In this document: one piece after another, positions 47,223 through 59,586 of the stretch
Layout of the letters: every line of letters starts with the position of its first letter
Numbering within the stretch: the first letter of the stretch is position 1
Assembly: GCA_033182465.1 (NCBI GenBank)
Contig: CP137324.1
Span: 992,001 to 1,056,000 of the forward strand
DNA length: 64,000 nucleotides
Direction of reading: 5' to 3'
Source: Sanghuangporus weigelae
Taxonomy: Eukaryota > Basidiomycota > Agaricomycetes > Hymenochaetales > Hymenochaetaceae
Notes under the pieces: generated by a model
What the model was told of the DNA's origin: nothing
Databases searched by the model: none
Seen by the model: the letters and a program-made list of their open reading frames with translations, nothing else
Position numbers and translations under genes: made by a program

Positions 47223-50200
47223 ATGGAGACACCATGTCGTAAGCTACCGGCTATTGTGGTGCCCAGTACAAACCCGTATTCTTCATCCGCCCGCGCGTCT
47301 AATCCGTCAGCCTCTGCATCGACTTCCATGTCTTTCCGTTACTACCAACCTCCGAAATCTAAGCGCGTCGAGTCCGAGTCCGACGAAGAGTCGAGTGAAG
47401 AGGAACGTCCGCGCGGGTCGCGTAGGTCGTTCAATACTAGTTCTCAGCAGACTAAACGGTATGTCACGAGGAGTATTCTTTTGGAAGATGCTTTTTAACC
47501 CATATGGTCTTGTCAAGTGGGGCGTGTACGCATTGTAAAGGGCTGAAAGTCAAATGCCATTTCGTTCCTGGACAAGGTTCTTGCCAGCGATGCATTTCAA
47601 ACAAACTCCAGTGCGTCGTTGTTGGGCGTAAGAAACGTCGGGCTGTTGCGTAAGTCTTAAATTATTCTCCGCCACAACGAAGCTGAAAAGAGCTAACCTT
47701 CTAACGTATCTCAGATCTCACGAAGAATTATTACTGAAGTCTCATAAGCAAGATGTTGAAATTGCAAACCTTCTGCGTCAATTCGACGAGCTCACGATGG
47801 ACTTTCGCATCAAGACATGGATCGACAAAGCATCAAGCAAGAACAGCCACTCTCTCAACTCTCCACGTTCTCAGCACTCAATGCCGAGCTCCAGCTCTTC
47901 TAGTATGGGCAGGGAATATACGAGCTGGGCTTCAAGTTACGGGTACGCAGAGTCAGACTCGCCTTGTAGTCCGAACTTGAAGATGAGCGCAAACTATTTG
48001 CCATCTCCGACAAGTCATCCGCAACTCTCACCTGTCGAGAAATTCAGCGTACAGGAATTACTTTCCTATTTCCCAGACAGTGAGTTGTTCAAACTCGTGA
48101 ATTTTCGCTTGTTCTCATGTTGTTTAGGCACTGTCACCCCCTACACCAAGCCACCTGAAATTGTAGCGCGTGGAATAATCCATCCTCACGACGTACCTGA
48201 TTTATTTGCCATGTAAGTATCCTTATCCGTGTCTATGAACTGAACTCCTGATCTATGATTCTAGTTACTTCAAGTTTATAAATGTATGTCTGAGACTCTG
48301 GGACACAGAAAATGCTTGGTTGCTTACGCGTTTTACCCTACAGCCGCACTGCTCTGTCCTCGAGCCTGTCTTGCACACACCGGAGAGACTATTCTGGCAT
48401 TCTCATTTCCTCTTTTCACTAAGTGAGCTTCTTTGATATACTCTTATTCTGTGATTGTTAAATATTCTCGTCTAGTATGCTGCATTTCGACGAAGTACTC
48501 GCCGAAGCATGCGCCTATGGTCCCTGTATTTGTCGAGTTCGCTCGGGACCTCGCTGGGAAAACTCTCGTGGGAGGACGGAAGACTATTGATGAATGCCAG
48601 GCATACCTCATCCAGTCAGCTTATCAGTTACCGCGAAAACGCTTTGAGGATCAACGAACATGGCTGACGATGGGCTTGTCTTTTTCACTCGCTTTGGAGC
48701 TCAAATTAAATGTGCCGCCCAAGGATGACGAACTTGAAGAGGACTCTAAGGACTTCTTACGCTGGGAACGCGAGCTGATGCTTCGGAAGCGCATGGATCG
48801 CATTCGCACGTGGCTCAGCTGTTATTGCATCGACGCAAGCTACGCGACCCAGTTCGGTAAACCTGCTATGTTGGAAGTCGATGATTATATCGTGCAGACT
48901 TGCAGAGAATGGTACCTTTCACCGTATAGTCTTCCGAATGATGTGCACATCGTCGCACACGTCGAGATATGCCGAACAATGAGACTTTTCAGAACCGAAG
49001 TCGAAGCACTTGAGGCTGAGGAGAAAGGACGACCTCTGAAACGATCGCGATTGCCTCAAGTGCTTAAGATCGTGGACAAATATCATACCGAGCTGCTTCA
49101 TAATCACTCCGAGTGGAGCAGTCGATTTGATGACCACCCTCGACGAGATGGTATGATTCCACTTCCATCGAAATGAGACAAAGCTCATGTTTGTCTTCTA
49201 TAGATTATGTCTTTGTCTACCGATCTGAGTTGAACCGCATGTGCGTCCTTTCTGTTGCATAATGTCATGTAATCAACTAAATTCTATTCGAAGGATAAAT
49301 GCCTTTAATCGCCTTGTAGTCTTGTCCTATGGGTTGCAGCGCATAGTCTCTGCGAAGAAGCATGAGAATGGAGCTGGCGCATCAAGGGACGACAGCCTTG
49401 TTCGACAGGTGAATGGAAGTCTGCACTGCGACGTCGGCCTATACGCTAACTCTGTTTCATCTATTTTCTAGTGCATTGAGACTGCCAAAGAAGTAATTAA
49501 AGGAATGATTTACAAGTTGTACCCGACCGGTATGCTCCGGTACAGTTTGGAGGTAAGTTGCTGGGATCAATCTAAATAAATTATCTAACGCACTATCTAC
49601 AGGCGCATTTCCTCTTTGTGACTTTTGCTGCCGCCCATTTACTATCGGTGAGCTCATTATACTGTATTATGAAGGCGCGTCGCTAACCCTGTGTTCATAT
49701 CAGCTTCTGAGGCCGGAAATGTCTATTCTGCTGCGCCCAATTGATGTGGAGGACGTTGATCATTTGGTACGCGGTCTTGTGCGGGTACTTCGATCAAAGG
49801 AGGTCTCAGAAGACGAACACGGACACCACGCCCCGTTCCATTACGCACGCTATTTGACCAAGCAGCTCAAGACGTTCTCCACTTTTTTACCACGTCATGA
49901 CCACAATGATGATCTAACGGTTCTCGGAAACAGAGAGAGCGCGCTTGGTAACTTTTCACATCGGTCAGATGCCGTGCCAATCTCAAATGCTGCAAGCTGG
50001 ACAGGACCAACCCCCGAGACGATTTTCCAAAGCACGGCGTCCTCCGTCAATTCCGGAGCAGAACAGCAGAGTTTTTTTCATCCTGACATGAATGAATTGA
50101 ATCGGACATTCGCAGATGAACAGGCAACCGAATTGAGCGGCTATCCTGTTGACTTTTCACTCATTAACTTCCTTCATACGGTGAATGAGCCACAGTACAC

Positions 50201-50351
50201 GAAAAGCACGCCGCCTCCAGGGAATTCAGAGGACAGAGCTCAGTGGTGGCAACAAATGTATCCGGTGAACAATCAGCCTTCTTGGCCAGCAGCGATGTCA
50301 AGTCCTGTAGGGCATCCTGAGTACGCGCATCGATTTAGCCCTGACAGCTGA
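47223..50351 (+). CDS. Zn2Cys6 transcription factor (PriB-like)
   Basis: Start ATG 47223 (METPCRKLPAIVVPS); an in-frame ATG further in (MSFRYYQPPKSKR) is an alternative. A Ser/Glu-rich stretch precedes the zinc cluster, which spans the first intron: GACTHCKGLKVKC, an 8-residue spacer, then CQRCISNKLQC, giving C-x2-C-x6-C-x8-C-x2-C-x6-C, followed by basic GRKKRRAVA. A leucine-rich linker (LLKSHKQDVEIANLLRQF) may dimerise. The middle region matches fungal-specific regulators: YFKFINPHCSVLEPVLH, RTWLTMGLSFSLALELKLN and RTWLSCYCIDASYATQFGK. The C-terminal tail is Asn/Ser/Pro-rich and ends RFSPDS at 50351. It probably has seven or more introns. PriB of Lentinula has a similar ACTHCK cluster. Confidence 0.85.
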
Positions 50352-50509
50352 CGCAAGCGGTTAATCTGCCGTCGGTGAGCCTTCAAATTATTCGAGCTGT
50401 GTTGATGATTGCTTATGGTCCACGCTCGAAGGCAGTTCGCAGAATAAACTTCACCCCAATGGACTTTGACTAGGAAGTTCTAATATTATATTAAGACTTT
50501 CTGTGTCAC

Positions 50510-50770
50510 TTGGCACACCCGCTCACATACGCAGCTCCGATTCCTGAGGAAAGGACTCGCTTGTATACAGTATCGTTCAAGGTTGGAGCTCGTTTGATCA
50601 TGTCGCCTGGATTCTCATGTGCTACGCATAATAGCTTATATTTGACTATCGAACGTCACAAATTGTACAAAATAGAAGCTTCTTTCGGTGAACAAGAGCA
50701 TACCAGTGTGGATATCAATGATCAGTATCTTGCCGACGGAGATGTTCTCGAAGTACATACACGGGCATGA
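50510..50770 (+). CDS. Doubtful small gene or 3' exon fragment
   Basis: An 86-codon frame with no ATG at its start. It includes RLYTVSFKVGARLIMSPGFS, YLTIERHKLYKIEASFGEQE and QYLADGDVLEVHTRA. The strand-like pattern with regular hydrophobic spacing looks more protein-like than chance, but no family is recognised. It could be a last exon, a fragment of a lost gene, or noise. It lies 160 bp past the zinc-cluster stop and 200 bp before the glucanase. Confidence 0.25.
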   Translation: MAHPLTYAAPIPEERTRLYTVSFKVGARLIMSPGFSCATHNSLYLTIERHKLYKIEASFGEQEHTSVDINDQYLADGDVLEVHTRA

Positions 50771-50987
50771 TCGGCGACGATATCAAATGCTAATCCTGGG
50801 GGGTGTATTTATTGGATGATTAATAATCGCCTATGTGCTATCCCGCCGCCTCATGTTCTTTGATGACGTGAAGTCATAATATTCATCTCCCCAGGGGTGG
50901 TCTTGTTCAGTACCCACGTTGTAGCCGCGCACAACAGGCAGCACAGAAGCCTCTTTCCTTTAATGCATGTCTCTTCAGCCCACCATC

Positions 50988-52958
50988 ATGGGAGTCTTTC
51001 TTCGTCTCAGGCTCCCCGTAGCCCTTTTTCTCCCCATCCTCTTATTTTCATGTCACTCCTTCGCGCGACAACAATGTAGACTCCAGGCGCCGCAATCCGC
51101 TTTTGCTTCGCCGAATGACCCGTTTCCGTCTTCTGGACCTTCTGGTTCGAACACCACCAATAACGGCACTGGCTCCAATGGAACAGCTACAAACCCCGTT
51201 ATCGCTCAATTCGCATACGGCACGGACAAGATCCGCGGAGTCAACTTGTAAGTACGTTCATCGATTACAGCGTTTCGTTTATCCGCTAGCTTTCGCTGAA
51301 TCTTGCTAATCAGAGGTGGTTGGTTCGTATTGGAGGTCAGACGGGTGCTCCTATCCTTTTGAAAAATTTGCCGAAGTTTGACTTCCATTAAATTTTCTTC
51401 AGCCTTGGATTACTCCAAGTATTTTTGAGAATACTGGAAATGATGACATAGTCGATGAGTTTACTTTCGGCCAACTACTCAACTCCACTTACGCTCGGGA
51501 AGTCCTTCAGCAACATTGGGAGACCTGGATTACCGAAGGCGACTTCAAGGCAATCAAGGCTGCTGGACTCAGTCATGTTCGGTCAGTAATAGTACAGAGA
51601 TTGCTGCTTTGTAGCAGCTAGGGATTTCACGTTGGTCAACACTACAGACAACTGAGGCCAAAATCTTCTCTGCAGAATACCTCTTGGATACTGGTCTGTT
51701 CCAATGAACGATTCGGATTCTGTCTCTCCGTACATTCCAGGAGCATGGCCATATTTTCTGCAGGCACTGAATTGGGCAAGAGCAAATTCCTTACATGTCA
51801 TTGTAGACTTGCACGGGGCACCAGGTAGCCAAAACGGCTACGACAATTCTGGACAACGCACAAGCAATCCGACTTGGGCTACCAATGATGAGAACGTAAA
51901 CCGGACGATCGAGATATTAGCTTCCATCGCGGAAAATGCTGGTGGGCTGATAGATATACTTGAGCTTCTGAATGAAGCTGCCGGATTCACGAGCAACCAA
52001 TGGGCATCAACCATTCGGCAATTCTGGAAAGATGGGTACAGTGCCGTTCGTGAGGCTGCCGGACCGCCTATGAAGATCATGATAGGTGACGCCTTCCTTG
52101 GCGTGCAGAATTGGGAAGGGTTTTTGACTTATCCTTCGGCACAGGGAGTCATGATGGATTATGTAAGAAATTTCTCTTCTCTTCTCTGAGTTGAGGAGGA
52201 TAATAATTATGCCGATTCCCTGTTCGATAGCATGAATACCAAATCTTCAGCGTCGACGAACTGTCTAGGTCAAATGACGAGCATATAAGCGTAATGATCT
52301 CCACGTTCCTCATTCGCAGCTATAGACTAATTTTGGTACTGCCGTTGTGCCGCATTCGGAATGAAGTTCGCCTGCTCGCTCATCTCAGGTCTAGCGGATT
52401 TTGACCAGAATAACTTGTGGACTGTAGTCGGTGAATGGTCCACGGCAAACACCGACTGTGCGAAGTGGTTGAATGGACGCGGAGTTGGTTCTCGATGGGA
52501 TGGCACATGGTTCCCGCAACAAGGCACAACTGTTCTCGGTTCATGTGCGGGGCTCACAGGCGACTCTGAAAACTTCTCAAGCAATTACAAAACATTTCTG
52601 CGCAAGTACGCTTCTTCATAGTCATGCGACTCGTAATTGTAGAATGTTTATCTGACAGTAATTGGCAGATACTGGGAAGTGCAGGTCGACATAGGAGAGT
52701 CGGTCCAGGGTTGGGTATATTGGGCTTGGAAGGTACGTACATATCGCAAACTTCTATGATTGTAGCACGCCCACTCGCTTCCTACTTGGGAGACAGTGCA
52801 TGGCGGAGTTAGTCGAACGACTAACATACTTGTATTCGCAGACTGAAAGTGCTGATGAATGGAGTTATCAGAAAGGGCTCGCCGGGGGCTGGATACCACA
52901 AGACCCGACTGAGAGACTCTACCCTGGACTCTGTGATAACACGACAAATAGTGCATGA
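50988..52958 (+). CDS. GH5 glucan 1,3-beta-glucosidase (exo-glucanase)
   Basis: Secreted cell-wall enzyme of GH5, subfamily 9 type, that trims beta-1,3-glucan from its ends. I prefer ATG 50988, giving the signal peptide [23 protein letters not shown] 50967 is also in frame. Domain landmarks in order: [19 protein letters not shown], across two introns; [43 protein letters not shown] with the acid/base Glu; [37 protein letters not shown] with the nucleophile Glu; [18 protein letters not shown]. The end DNTTNSA stops at TGA 52956-52958. About eight introns, one longer than usual (about 52271-52360). All catalytic residues appear present. Confidence 0.9.
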
Positions 52959-55944
52959 CTCCTATCACACGCACGTCATGCACGATATATTACAAACGAT
53001 ACCAACGCATTCATACTAGAATCACGCTTGTCTCATACAAAGCAACAAGCGAGCATGCACGATGATGTATTACTAAACTTCCTTGAAGAATAATCACGCG
53101 ATTGCACGACTTAGAAGACTTCTCAGCTCAAGCTCAACTCCCTTCTGATGGAGTCGATACCATCGATGGCATGTATCCAAAAAGAGAGCGGGTTTCTTGG
53201 TGAGACTTGAGAGGAAGCCTCAAAGGGTTGCCCTGGCGGTGGCAACACAATAAGGACTCTTCGAGAACAAGGCCCCTTTATTGAGCGCCAACCACAACGA
53301 GTGCCACAATCAGGCCAACAAATCTGTTGGGCTGCGGAACAATCGAATCCCGCGGATAAACTAGTGCTGCTCCTAAACGCACAGCATGCGAAGTTTATTA
53401 GCGGAAAGAGAGTTCAGGCTCCGATCCGTTGTCCCGCGCCTGTTGATCAGAGTCTAGGGCATATTGGGAACAGGGCTGAAGGATTAGAGTTTCGGGACGG
53501 AGACGGCGGCTAAGATGAAGTATGTCTAGGGTGAGTTGGCTTGACTTTGAATAATCGTATCACTCAGAAATCGAACTAGAAGCCAATTCAGAATTAGACG
53601 GAGATGAATCTGTGAGTTTCCGAACGACTGAAGGATACTGTCGGATAAAAACCTGGCTTGCTTCTCCAATATGTGGAACTTTCAATAATTGACCGGAACA
53701 CGGAGAACATACGCTGCGGTTGCCTTCTATCGACTCGGCGAAGCACGGTGGGGGCGTGATAGAGAAATTTATGAACAGGAGGTCAAGAAATTCGGAAGCA
53801 ACTGATATGCCGTCGACTTAATTTACATGTACATGAAAGAAGGTTCTTGCATATGTCACAATCCTGAGAGACCTGATCTCGAGAGAAAGAAAAAAGAAAA
53901 GAAAAAAAAAAGAAAAGAACCACGGATAGAATGCCGGTGTGATACTTTTGATCGGGTTGCCCGGGTTAGAGGGTTAGGAGCTTCTCTTCTAGGACGTTTC
54001 ACCAGCACAACACGAGCCCCTTGTCTTGCAAAAATCTCGAAAACATCTACCCAAGACTTGTTGGCTTCGGTCGAAATAAGATAGGCAGTCTTCTTCTACT
54101 TCGCAGATCGCGTTTAGCAGATAGGTTAAACAGGGATTATAGCCGACAAAATATATAATTACCATGTGCCTGGGCGACTATGTGGTAAGCGCGAGTCTGT
54201 GTAGTGCCATGACTCAGAAAACGAGGATAGGGAAAAGATTTCGAGAAGCGCGTACTAGCTGCGCGATGGTGTGTAATGAACTCTGCGTCAGTTTTATTCA
54301 TCTAGCCAAGTATATTGTAACCGACTGACTCGAACGAGAGCTTAGTACCTGGTTTCATCGATCGGACTCAATACTACTACTCATCAAGCGCGAGGCCGAG
54401 CAATTGAGTCTTAACTTAACAATGAGCATTGTTGTGTATTACCATCAACACGAGCATACTGACACAAACTCACGCTGACGCTGACTGATGACCACCTTGT
54501 TCTGCCCGGCTGCCCATGCCAACCCACTATAACAAACAGGTATAGCACACACCCATTTACCCACAAGTAAAACCACTGATCTCATCATCATAGTCTTTAT
54601 CAAGCCACACATGCAGCTCCCGCACGCACGAGACCAGGCATCATCTCACATCGTCGTCGGTCGATCACACCCTCGTCCGGAATCTGGATGTCCTAGGCGA
54701 TTATCAATTCGCATCGTTATCTCCGTAGCCACTACTTAACTGGATTACAAATTCTGACCCCTCTCTCGATCTCCCTCTTAATCTAATAACAAATCTCGCA
54801 CAGATTGGGCCTATTGAAACGATCGAGACACCATGAAACAGCATCCCGCCTATTACTTTCCGGAGTCTCGCAAGCCCTCGACAATTAGTTGCTAGGGCTC
54901 GATTCCTGGCTCCCGCGAGATCTGGAATGAGATATAACGAAGCAAGTGAATTTTGCTTCCGTGAACAAAGAGACGGTGATCTGTAATGTCGATCATTGAC
55001 TCACATATTCGATTTACGCTATAACTGATTAGGAAGGTGCCTTGTCCGTCATCTCCGACACAGGCAATCAGCTCCTCCAGATTGCTACCTACAAAGAGTC
55101 CTATGATACTGTAATTGTATTCCGTACGAATATGTGGATATTTAAACGAACGGGACGTTACAAAATATTGATGTTTGTCAATCCTCGAATATGGTCAGAA
55201 TTCACAACAAGCAACTTCTGTCAAACCCACCTGTGGATTCAAGCTGGCCTCGAGCTGAATGTATACCGGCACTACTTCCAACACCCGTTGACAGCAATTT
55301 GACCATTTGCTTCATCTAGACCTATTTCAACATATTAAGTATCGAGAGGAAACACTGTCACACGCAACCAACTTGCAGAAGCACTATGCCGACGTTCCAA
55401 GAATACACGAGGAGTCATACAAGCTGACCGCATACATCTAAGGGAGAAAATGAGAGAAGAGAGAAGAAAAAAAATGAGAGTATCGAGGAAAAATATTAGA
55501 AAACAGGATCACCAAATACACTACCACCACCTCCTCCTGCCATGAAAGCCAAACAAGTCGTCATGAGAATCAAATGGTATAAGACAAGCATGCAACGAGC
55601 AAGCAAGCGGGAATTCAGAACGGGAGAAATATACAATCCAGACACACGTCAAGAGAGCAGAGGCGTAGAGCACCGCATTCCCGTCCGTACTTTTCCTTTC
55701 GTGAACGCGGGCATATGAAACAGACAGCGGGGACAGCGGGGGGAAGTCGAAGGAATAGAATGGAAAAGACGTAAAAAAATCCGGGAGAGCGAGACTGATA
55801 CCAAGTAATTTAGGGATATCTTTATTTACAAGAAAAAGGGAATATTAACCAGAACGAATGGAAGAAGAGAAAAAGTCGTGAGCCTTGATAGAAGGAAGCA
55901 TAAATATACAATGGGCATGACGTCATTCGCATCGTGTGTTCCGT
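52959..55944. other. Gene-poor region, 3 kb
   Basis: The longest gene-free stretch. It holds a purine tract at about 53878-53920 (mostly A and G), a GTTGCC/GGCAAC 6-bp hairpin at about 53227-53246, and a second purine-rich block near 55440-55480. Frames at 53301-53513 and 55042-55302 lack ATG starts or known motifs. No tRNA-like cloverleaf was found; one B-box-like word at 54897 has no matching T-stem. It might carry a long non-coding transcript or a long 3' UTR of the RasGAP gene, but nothing in the sequence proves this. Confidence 0.5.
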
Positions 55945-58763
55945 TCATCGCTTCGCAAATACTTTCTTGAGCAGCTGAAGGACTTTCGGCACGTTCAGCT
56001 GCACGTACTCGAGGTCCAGCAGGTGTTTGTTGTCCTTTTGCTATAGTCATAAACCGAAATGAACGCATTCATTAGACAAAAATAAAGAATAAGGTCCCCG
56101 CGAAGTGAATGGAAACGTACCTTCTCGAGCAGGTCATCTATCTTCAAATCCATTTCTAGTATAGCTTTATCACGGCCCTTGTAGTGCAGTGCAATGATGA
56201 AGGTACCCGGGCTCGGAGAGGTGATATTGAAGTAAATGTTCGGGCGCCTATGCAATGAATATATCAGAAACCCAGGAGATACAATTCAACTAGAAGGTCA
56301 TAACAGACCTGTTGTCCGGAACGTTGCTTTCCACGATGATACCCTCCTTCTCCAGCTGAGCATGCGTGAAGCGATAAGGGCCCAGAACGGCGACCTTTGT
56401 CGGCTTCTTTTCCTTGCCGCCGACGGTAACGACGCCTACACCTGTAGATGAGCCCTTTTCCTTCGTTGCAGTCAGGCGTACATTCTGCAGATAGGCCTTG
56501 TATTGTTCAAGCTGCGCGCGCAGGTAGTTATTGTGGTCGCAGATGGTCTTGTATACAGCCTCAAGCGAGCGCATCTCCAACATGACCTTTTCACGCATGT
56601 TGCCAAGATGGACCAATTCCGCAGCCACTTCTTCCTCCATTAATTTGTACCCATCTGACCGGTCCAGAATGTGTAGTTCTTCTAGCTCACGAAGCATTTC
56701 CTTCACCTTAATTCCACGACGCACAAGCATGGCATCCTTGGAAGTCGCGGCTTTCTCGGCAATGGCGGCAAGGACATATGGGCGCTTGTCGGCATACTGA
56801 GGCATAGAGCGGATAAGTTGGACAAAAATAGACTTCGCTTCCATGTACAGCATATCACTTGACGATACACTGTCGAGCAGAGCACTCTGGATATCCTGGA
56901 TCGGTGTTTCCCAGCGACTGTAGAGTTGAAGCTCGATCGTTCGGTTCTCCTTCCGCGGAACCTGGGACGGGGCAGACCCAAGTTCATCAGTCAAGATGCG
57001 AAGGTGCTGCTTGTCATTTGGCGACTATAGTGATGTCATCAGGATCAAGCCGCCGCCCTTGTTGTTGATTGAATCATTATACTCACCAAGGTATCGATGT
57101 GTTGAAGAATGAGCGAATGGGTATTATACAGTTCATTGAGAGTGATGTGAATCATCAGATCTTTCTTCGACAGCGCCATATATTGGTCCATCTACGGAAA
57201 ATAAGCCTGGTCAGCGGAAATCTAACGTCACTAGAAATCGCGTACCTCGAGAGTATCGTAGAAGTCGCCAACCTCGCAAAGGTTGTTCAAGAACTGGTTA
57301 ATGCGCGCCTTGTTGTTCTCGACGAATGGATTGAGTTGGCTCATGTATGCCTCTTTCGCATATGACGGTTTGTTTGCAAGGTTCTGCAGCATTTTTGCAA
57401 TCTACAGGGATAATCAGTACATCTGGGAGCGCATACAGTCAATGGAAAGATACATACCAAAGTCAGCGTTCGCCTTGGGTGCTTCGCAGGAACACCCTCC
57501 ACAAGCATATATGCCTGAGGAGTCACAATCGCTGGATTGATAAATCGCAGGAAAAAGAATCCACCAATCAACGAGCAGATCGCATAATCAGTAGCTTCAG
57601 GATATTTTCGCTGTTAGGAAGTGTTAGCAATCAAAAAGATATAGATCAAGAGAACCGGATTACCCTCGTCAAACTCCTAATTTGTTTGCAGATCCAACGG
57701 ATACCATAGGGAACGCTTTCCAAGCTGTCAATGATCGTCAACAGGAAACTGTTTGCGATTTCCATGAGCATCGTGAGCCGTGGCGCAATGATGGCCTGTA
57801 CATCAGGATTCGCTGCTGCCACTTCCGGTGGCACACCTCGAGGAAGGTTATCCGGGAGACTGCCTGTCTCTTCTTCGATTTGGTTGATCATTTGTTCGTA
57901 TACCTTGAGAGGGTTAATTTCGAGATTGAGATCCTTGTGTTCGATGAGACTGTTGATACGCTCCGCGAGTACGCTTTTCAGGTAACTCTGACCTGGACCA
58001 CGCCGAGTGTAGGTCGTCATCATACGGCTTACCGGAGTATTCGCACGCAACAAGGACCCAAATTCGGTGGCAGTCTCGAACTGGGCGCTCAGGACAGACT
58101 GGAACATCGTCAGAAGAAGATGTTCTTCGCGACTCTCGTATTGGTTTCCATATAATGTGAACATGACAGTTTGCAGGAGTGTGTCGATTTCGGAAAGCGA
58201 AACAAGGCGACATAGCGCAGCAATGTGTCGCGGCTCGGACTGGAGCAGGAAGAAGAGGTTGGAATACTGCTGCAATTTACGGTCGTCGGGGTATTGGCCT
58301 TCTGTCGGATCAACTTCTTCCAGATGGCGTTCCACCTCGTTTTGCTATATTACCTGTTTTAGATATGTTTTAAGACGATAAGAGAAAGACTAAATTCACC
58401 TCGTCCAAAGCCATTCTGTTCTGAATCAACAAAGCAATTCGGCTATCAAGATAGCGGACATCGCGCTCAAGAACGAAGTTCCTCTTGGATTGAGCAGAAA
58501 TGCGAGACTTGAGATCACGCAAACGTTTTTGTGCTGCATACGACCAGTAATGTCATGAGTGGACCAGAATTTACACGCGCCACACGAGATAGCAGAGGAA
58601 GACGGTACTGCTTACCCTTTGCAAGTTCATCCTGGACTTCCATATCCTGTTCGGCGGCCATGCTAAAGAGATGAGTGACGCTGTAGCGATTGGTGTTCCT
58701 GTTGGTGAGGCGCCTGGTGGACAGGCTGCCCGGCGAAGTGGGTTGCTCATAATACGTCGACAT
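55945..58763 (-). CDS. IQGAP-related Ras GTPase-activating protein (Gap1 type)
   Basis: Switches off Ras by speeding GTP hydrolysis; in mushrooms and S. pombe this class controls polarity and mating. Start ATG 58763 ([20 protein letters not shown]). A coiled-coil follows ([28 protein letters not shown]). The GAP domain reads [15 protein letters not shown], with the probable arginine finger in LLRANT, and [19 protein letters not shown], carrying the FLR motif. The RasGAP C-terminal domain reads [20 protein letters not shown] and [19 protein letters not shown]. The final exon [20 protein letters not shown] ends in TGA at 55947-55945. No calponin or IQ motifs precede the GAP domain, so this is the short Gap1 form. 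Confidence 0.9.
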
Positions 58764-59586
58764 CGTTGAAGAATGCTATTCAAAGTGCAGACGACTAGAA
58801 GAGATGGTCGCTGTGCGCAAGGAAAGGCGGGTGGAGATTTGTGAGCGAGCTACCGACGATTGAACTTGATGTTGGAGCGTTGAAAGACGTGTGGGACGAT
58901 CAGACAGAAACCAGCACTGCTGGTGATATGCTCGGGAGGATAGGAAAAGAAAGGAAGGTGGCGATCGGCGGTAATTCGAGAAGGCCGGTGGCAGAAGGAG
59001 AAAGAGGAAGAGACGAGCGCGGAAGGAGTCGAAAGAGATGGCGAGTGGACGGAGCAGAGCAGAGGACACTGAGGAGGTTTTGGTTACGAGTTGCTATCCG
59101 GACTCGGTACCTTTTTCGGCAACTCTACCGTCCGTTAAGCCTCCTTTCTCAACGCTAGCGAGTACACAAATTCGACGAATAAATACAGCAGAATCTCTGA
59201 AATGCTCTCTGCAAATTCAAGATCGTCGCTTCTATGCAGATTATCTCGCCTTCTTGTCGATCCAAGGCGTGCCGCCACCCACGTTTCAATGCTCCACGTT
59301 TGGGTCCCGAAGCACACCAAAAAAAAGGTGATTGAACAACTCAAAATCTGGTGTCTGATCGTGTTCTTTTTCTCTTGCATACTCTCTACGTTCTCATGCA
59401 TAAACCACTGATATGGTCTGGATAATCTCTTTCCTTGCCACAGGCTCTGGTATAACTGGTACTTCTGAACGCTGACGATTTTCGCTCCATCTACATGTCG
59501 TCATCACTTTTTGTCTCGAATATTTAAGTGCTAGGGGGACTAGGACTACCCTTCACTTATCTCTCAGGCAAAAAACTACGTTCACT
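58764..59586. other. Divergent promoter region
   Basis: About 820 bp between the RasGAP start (minus) and the dehydrogenase start (plus). GA-rich on the plus strand from 58800 to 59060, hence CT-rich for the RasGAP leader, a common fungal promoter feature. No gene is seen. Confidence 0.4.

Noticed and set aside
53301-53513. 70-codon frame in the gene-poor region
   Set aside because: Short, low support, no homology-like pattern.
54893-54912. B-box-like word GGCTCGATTCC suggesting a tRNA
   Set aside because: The bases around it cannot form a T-stem and no A-box or acceptor stem is present upstream.
55042-55302. 86-codon frame starting at TTG
   Set aside because: No ATG, no splice partners, no motif.
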